Source: Quisquiliibacterium sp. (GTDB taxonomy: Bacteria; Pseudomonadota; Gammaproteobacteria; Burkholderiales; Burkholderiaceae_E). Taken from it: a DNA stretch of 8,880 nucleotides. A program made the translations under genes and the position numbers. Positions within the stretch are counted from its first letter, which is position 1. Each line of letters begins with the position of its first letter. Location: NCBI GenBank assembly GCA_030830765.1, contig JAURMJ010000432.1, positions 1 to 8,880 on the forward strand. Direction: 5' to 3'. The notes under the pieces are model-generated. The model was not told the DNA's origin. It made no database searches and saw nothing but the letters and a program-made list of their open reading frames with translations. Shown here piece by piece: positions 6,219 to 8,880 of the stretch.

Positions 6219-7151
6219 TCAGTGTTTTTCCGGGCCCGTCTGCCCTGAGGTGGAAAGTGCCGATGTCTGCAAGGCCAGAGGCAGCGGCGGCGTTTCCCCG
6301 GTCTTGACCTGACCCGCATACAGGGTCAGATGCGGGAACGGGATCTCGATCCCGGCATGATCAAAGGCCTGCTTGATTCTGCGCAGGTATTCGCGTCGCA
6401 CGCCCCACTGCTCCATCGGGAGGCATTTGATTCGGCATTTGATCATCACGGCTGAGTCCGCCAACTGATCGACGCCAGCGATGTCCAGATCGCCGATGAT
6501 CTTGGGACCGAAGACCGGGTCCTCGCGCAGCAGGCGCGCGGTTTCCTTCATGACCTCGAAGACCGAATCGGTGTCTTCGCGGTAGGCGACACCGATATCC
6601 ATGGCGGCCTGGCCGAACTCCATTGACATGTTCGTGACGATCTCGATTTTTCCTGTGGGCACGAAATGCACGCTGCCGTCATAGCCTCTGAGCCGGACTG
6701 TGCGTAAGGTCACACTCTCGACCACTCCGGTCATACCGGCGACGGTAACGACATCACCTTGACGAATCTGGTTCTCCAGCAGCAGCGTAAAGCCCGAAAA
6801 GAAATCCTTGACCAGGCTTTGCGCGCCGAAGCCAACGGCCAAGCCGACGACCCCGGCAGCACCGAGGATCGGTGCAATGGAAATGCCGAACTCTCCAAGC
6901 ATGAGCATGAAGGTGACGGTAATGATCGTGACCGTGGACAGGTAACGGAAGACCCGTGCCAGCGTCTCGATGCGCTTGCGGTCTTCGATTTCAGCGACAT
7001 TGCGGCTGGCCAGACCGATGAACAGGGCAATCCCCCGACGGCTGAGTTTGAGCGCAGTCCAGGCGAGCAGCAAAATAACAATCTGCGAAAGAACTGTTCC
7101 GAAGTATTGATGTTCGACCAGTATCGGAAAGTAAGACCAAAACTTTTCCAT
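6219..7151 (-). CDS. MscS-type small-conductance mechanosensitive channel
   Basis: A 310-residue inner-membrane protein of the MscS family, which opens under membrane tension to release solutes during osmotic downshock. Membrane segments are at about 18-36, 66-87 and 91-115. The third carries the Gly/Ala-rich pore helix (ILGAAGVVGLAVGFGAQSLV, 95-114) continuing into DFFSGFTLLLENQIRQGD (116-133), the join to the beta domain. The soluble beta and alpha/beta domains fill about 130-285, and the last 25 residues are a Pro/Ser/Thr-rich tail. The usual VPNG motif reads VPTG at 164-167. The length is near that of E. coli MscS (286), so this is the small three-helix type, not a large MscK-like form. 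GGAAA at 7160-7156 precedes the ATG by 4 bases. It is the last gene of a minus-strand run after the crotonase (77-base gap) and converges on ubiJ. Confidence 0.93.
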   Translation of the reverse strand: MEKFWSYFPILVEHQYFGTVLSQIVILLLAWTALKLSRRGIALFIGLASRNVAEIEDRKRIETLARVFRYLSTVTIITVTFMLMLGEFGISIAPILGAAGVVGLAVGFGAQSLVKDFFSGFTLLLENQIRQGDVVTVAGMTGVVESVTLRTVRLRGYDGSVHFVPTGKIEIVTNMSMEFGQAAMDIGVAYREDTDSVFEVMKETARLLREDPVFGPKIIGDLDIAGVDQLADSAVMIKCRIKCLPMEQWGVRREYLRRIKQAFDHAGIEIPFPHLTLYAGQVKTGETPPLPLALQTSALSTSGQTGPEKH

Positions 7152-7228
7152 TTGATTTCCACGTTGGATTGATAGCGACGCCGATCATCATCTCGCTGGC
7201 CAGGACCAGCCTGGTTTGACGCACATGC

Positions 7229-8041
7229 TTACGACCCGGTGTAGCGAGGCGGGCGTTGCTCCAGGAATGATCGGACACCTTCGTCATAGTCGCCTGACGA
7301 GGCCGCCAGCGCGAACTGATCGAAATCGGCGTGACTGATCGCCCGGTCGAGGGCAAACGCGGCCGCATTGATCGATTGCTTGATCATGCGAACCTGAACC
7401 GGCGGCAGGCTTGCCGCCCGATGGGCCATCTGCATTGCCATGTCCACCGTGCTGCCGGGCGAGGCGATTTCATCGATGAAGCCCCAGTCCAGGGCACGGC
7501 CCGCATCAAACTTCTCGGCCAGCGCGATGATGCGCTTGGCACGGGATGGTCCGACCAGATGTACGATCCGAGGCACGGTCCCCCAGGACAGGTTCATGCC
7601 GCGCTCGATTTCGGGGACGTAGAAGTTCGAATCCTGCGCTGCGATCCTCAGGTCGCAAGCTGCAGCAAGCGCTGCGCCCCCGCCAACACACCAGCCCTCG
7701 ATCGCGGCGATCGTGATGGCTTCGATCTCCTCCCAGGCCCGGCATAGGCGACTACCGGTCTGGAGAAGAATCCGACGCTCAGCCAGGGGTGCTTTCCTGG
7801 ATGCTGCGGTTTCCGGGTCTTTGAGGTCGGCGCCGAAGCTGAAGCGGGTTGCCGAGCCGGTCAGGATCACGGCGCTGGTCTGACTGTCATTTTCGAAGCT
7901 GCGCGCAGCCGAGGTCAGTTCGCGACATAACTGCAGTGACAATGCATTGGCCTTGTCGCCCCGGTCAAAGCGCACGATCGCAATGCGCTCGTGCCGCTCG
8001 ATGCTGACAAAGTCGCCGATTCGCTCAATCTGGACTGTCAT
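7229..8041 (-). CDS. Enoyl-CoA hydratase/isomerase (crotonase) family protein
   Basis: A 270-residue cytosolic crotonase-fold protein, normal length for the family. The oxyanion-hole segments are visible: FSFGADLK (67-74) and GWCVGGGAALAAACD (116-130). Of the two glutamates used for hydration in classical enoyl-CoA hydratase (rat Glu144 and Glu164), the first position, normally the Glu of GGGCELA, is Ala124 here, while the second is kept as Glu144 in PEIERGM. Other family features are AKRIIAL (168-174) and DWGFIDEI (185-192). The enzyme acts on acyl-CoA thioesters, but with one acid/base residue missing it may be an isomerase or have another specificity rather than be a standard hydratase. 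GAGG lies 8 bases before the ATG. It is 22 bases downstream of the short-chain dehydrogenase gene, so the pair is likely one operon. Confidence 0.92.
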   Translation of the reverse strand: MTVQIERIGDFVSIERHERIAIVRFDRGDKANALSLQLCRELTSAARSFENDSQTSAVILTGSATRFSFGADLKDPETAASRKAPLAERRILLQTGSRLCRAWEEIEAITIAAIEGWCVGGGAALAAACDLRIAAQDSNFYVPEIERGMNLSWGTVPRIVHLVGPSRAKRIIALAEKFDAGRALDWGFIDEIASPGSTVDMAMQMAHRAASLPPVQVRMIKQSINAAAFALDRAISHADFDQFALAASSGDYDEGVRSFLEQRPPRYTGS

Positions 8042-8063
8042 GCCGTGAGCCTCAGTGCGCAGG

Positions 8064-8822
8064 TCAACCGCGACCCAGGAATGGCATCTTGGTCGCCATC
8101 ACGGTCATGAACTGAACATTGCTGGCCAGCGGCAGGCAGGCCATATGCAGCACCGAGTCTGCAACATGCTGGACATCCATCAGCGGCTCGATCGCAATCT
8201 CGCCGTTGGCCTGCGGCACGCCCTTGGCCATCCGTGAGGCCATTTCAGTTGCAGCATTGCCGATGTCAATCTGGCCGACTGCGATGTCGTACTTGCGTCC
8301 GTCAAGGGCTGCACTCTTGGTCAGGCTGGTTACGGCATGCTTTGTCGCCGTATAGGGAATCGAATTGGGCCGCGGCGCATGCGCCGAGATCGATCCGTTG
8401 TTTACGATCCGTCCACCGCGAGGCGATTGATCCTTCATGACGCGAAACGCCTCCTGGATGCACAGGAAGGAGCCTGTCAGGTTGATGTTCACCACGGACT
8501 GCCACTGCTCGAAGCTCAGTTCTTCCAGCGGGATGCCCGGCGCATTGATACCCGCATTGTTGAAGACGAAGTCGACGCGTCCGAACTGCTTGACCGTTTT
8601 CTCGAACAGATTGCGAACTGCGTCCGGGTTGGACACGTCGGTGGAGACCGCAAGTGCATTGGCTGCATCAACACCTGATGCTGAGATGGTTGCCTCGAGT
8701 TGATCGGCACGGCGCCCGGCCAGGGCGACCTTCCAGCCGGCTTTCAGGAAAGTGATCGCGGTTGTCTTGCCGATGCCGGCACTGGCACCCGTAATGATTG
8801 CGACCTTGGAATTCTGGCTCAT
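8064..8822 (-). CDS. Short-chain dehydrogenase/reductase (SDR)
   Basis: A 252-residue classical SDR with a Rossmann fold: TGASAGIG (11-18) for cofactor binding, NNAG (88-91), Asn114 in NINLTG, catalytic Ser at 144 or 146 (NNGSISAH), and Tyr157-Lys161 (YTATK). Arg37-Arg38 after the second strand (AGRR) suggests NADP(H) preference, by inference. The usual PG motif after the fifth strand is replaced by [11 protein letters not shown] (184-194), a variant I recall in a coherent subfamily that also ends in [13 protein letters not shown], as here (237-249). The substrate is unknown; an alcohol, ketone or hydroxyacyl compound is typical. GGAG at 8834-8831 lies 8 bases before the ATG at 8822. It is the first gene of a run with the crotonase 22 bases downstream, suggesting a shared catabolic step. 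Confidence 0.93.
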   Translation of the reverse strand: MSQNSKVAIITGASAGIGKTTAITFLKAGWKVALAGRRADQLEATISASGVDAANALAVSTDVSNPDAVRNLFEKTVKQFGRVDFVFNNAGINAPGIPLEELSFEQWQSVVNINLTGSFLCIQEAFRVMKDQSPRGGRIVNNGSISAHAPRPNSIPYTATKHAVTSLTKSAALDGRKYDIAVGQIDIGNAATEMASRMAKGVPQANGEIAIEPLMDVQHVADSVLHMACLPLASNVQFMTVMATKMPFLGRG

Positions 8823-8848
8823 GAACCGTGCTCCATTCTCAATTTGGA

Positions 8849-8869
8849 CTGGGAAAGTCCCAGATATTA
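8849..8869 (-). promoter_or_regulatory. Inverted repeat beside a -10-like hexamer upstream of the SDR gene
   Basis: On the minus strand TAATAT (8869-8864, four of six matches to the -10 consensus) is directly followed by the perfect inverted repeat CTGGGA-CTT-TCCCAG (8863-8849). A second, overlapping inverted repeat, GGACT/AGTCC, lies at 8846-8860. The repeat would cover the transcription start and lies 26 bases before the SDR ATG, a position suited to an operator. The matching -35 would fall beyond the window edge, so the promoter cannot be judged in full. Confidence 0.35.
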
Positions 8870-8880
8870 CGCCGTCACCA

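Noticed and set aside
6759..7172. A 137-codon plus-strand frame opposite mscS
   Set aside because: It is antisense to the highly conserved membrane and pore region of MscS, and its polar product matches no family.
7190..7215. GC-rich inverted repeat (CTGGCCAGGACCAGCCTGG region) between the crotonase and mscS genes
   Set aside because: The stem is about five base pairs with no T run on the minus strand, so it does not qualify as a terminator; likely chance.

Overview
The window looks like an ordinary chromosomal segment of a moderately GC-rich betaproteobacterium, most likely Burkholderiales or a relative. The reasoning is from memory: the order HIT protein, DUF971 protein, ubiE, Tim44-domain protein, ubiJ is a recurring neighbourhood in that class, and the protein sequences read like that group. 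No RNA genes, CRISPR array, insertion sequence, phage genes or replication origin were found.

Left part, plus strand (1-3106): the 3' end of a HIT-family nucleotide hydrolase gene overlaps the start of a metallophosphoesterase gene, so the two are probably translationally coupled. A 218-base gap follows with a candidate intrinsic terminator. Next is a 558-residue cytosolic protein that looks like a divergent member of a betaproteobacterial family ending in a PilZ-like domain.

Middle part, plus strand (3185-6218): a DUF971 protein, the quinone methyltransferase UbiE, an exported or membrane Tim44-like protein, a strong intrinsic terminator, and the SCP2-domain accessory factor UbiJ. UbiE and UbiJ both serve ubiquinone biosynthesis. 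The usual next member of this block, the UbiB kinase-like protein, does not follow; the block ends abruptly at a convergent gene whose stop codon abuts that of ubiJ.

Right part, minus strand (8822 down to 6219): a short-chain dehydrogenase and a crotonase-family enoyl-CoA hydratase/isomerase, 22 bases apart and probably co-transcribed, suggest acyl-CoA or organic acid metabolism. An MscS-type small mechanosensitive channel gene lies 77 bases downstream. An inverted repeat next to a -10-like hexamer sits upstream of the dehydrogenase gene.

No exotic new system is evident. The points most worth a second look are the divergent PilZ-like protein, the two interruptions of the ubi neighbourhood, the crotonase with one of its two catalytic glutamates replaced, and several punctuation signals (terminator, couplings, a possibly leaderless ubiJ).
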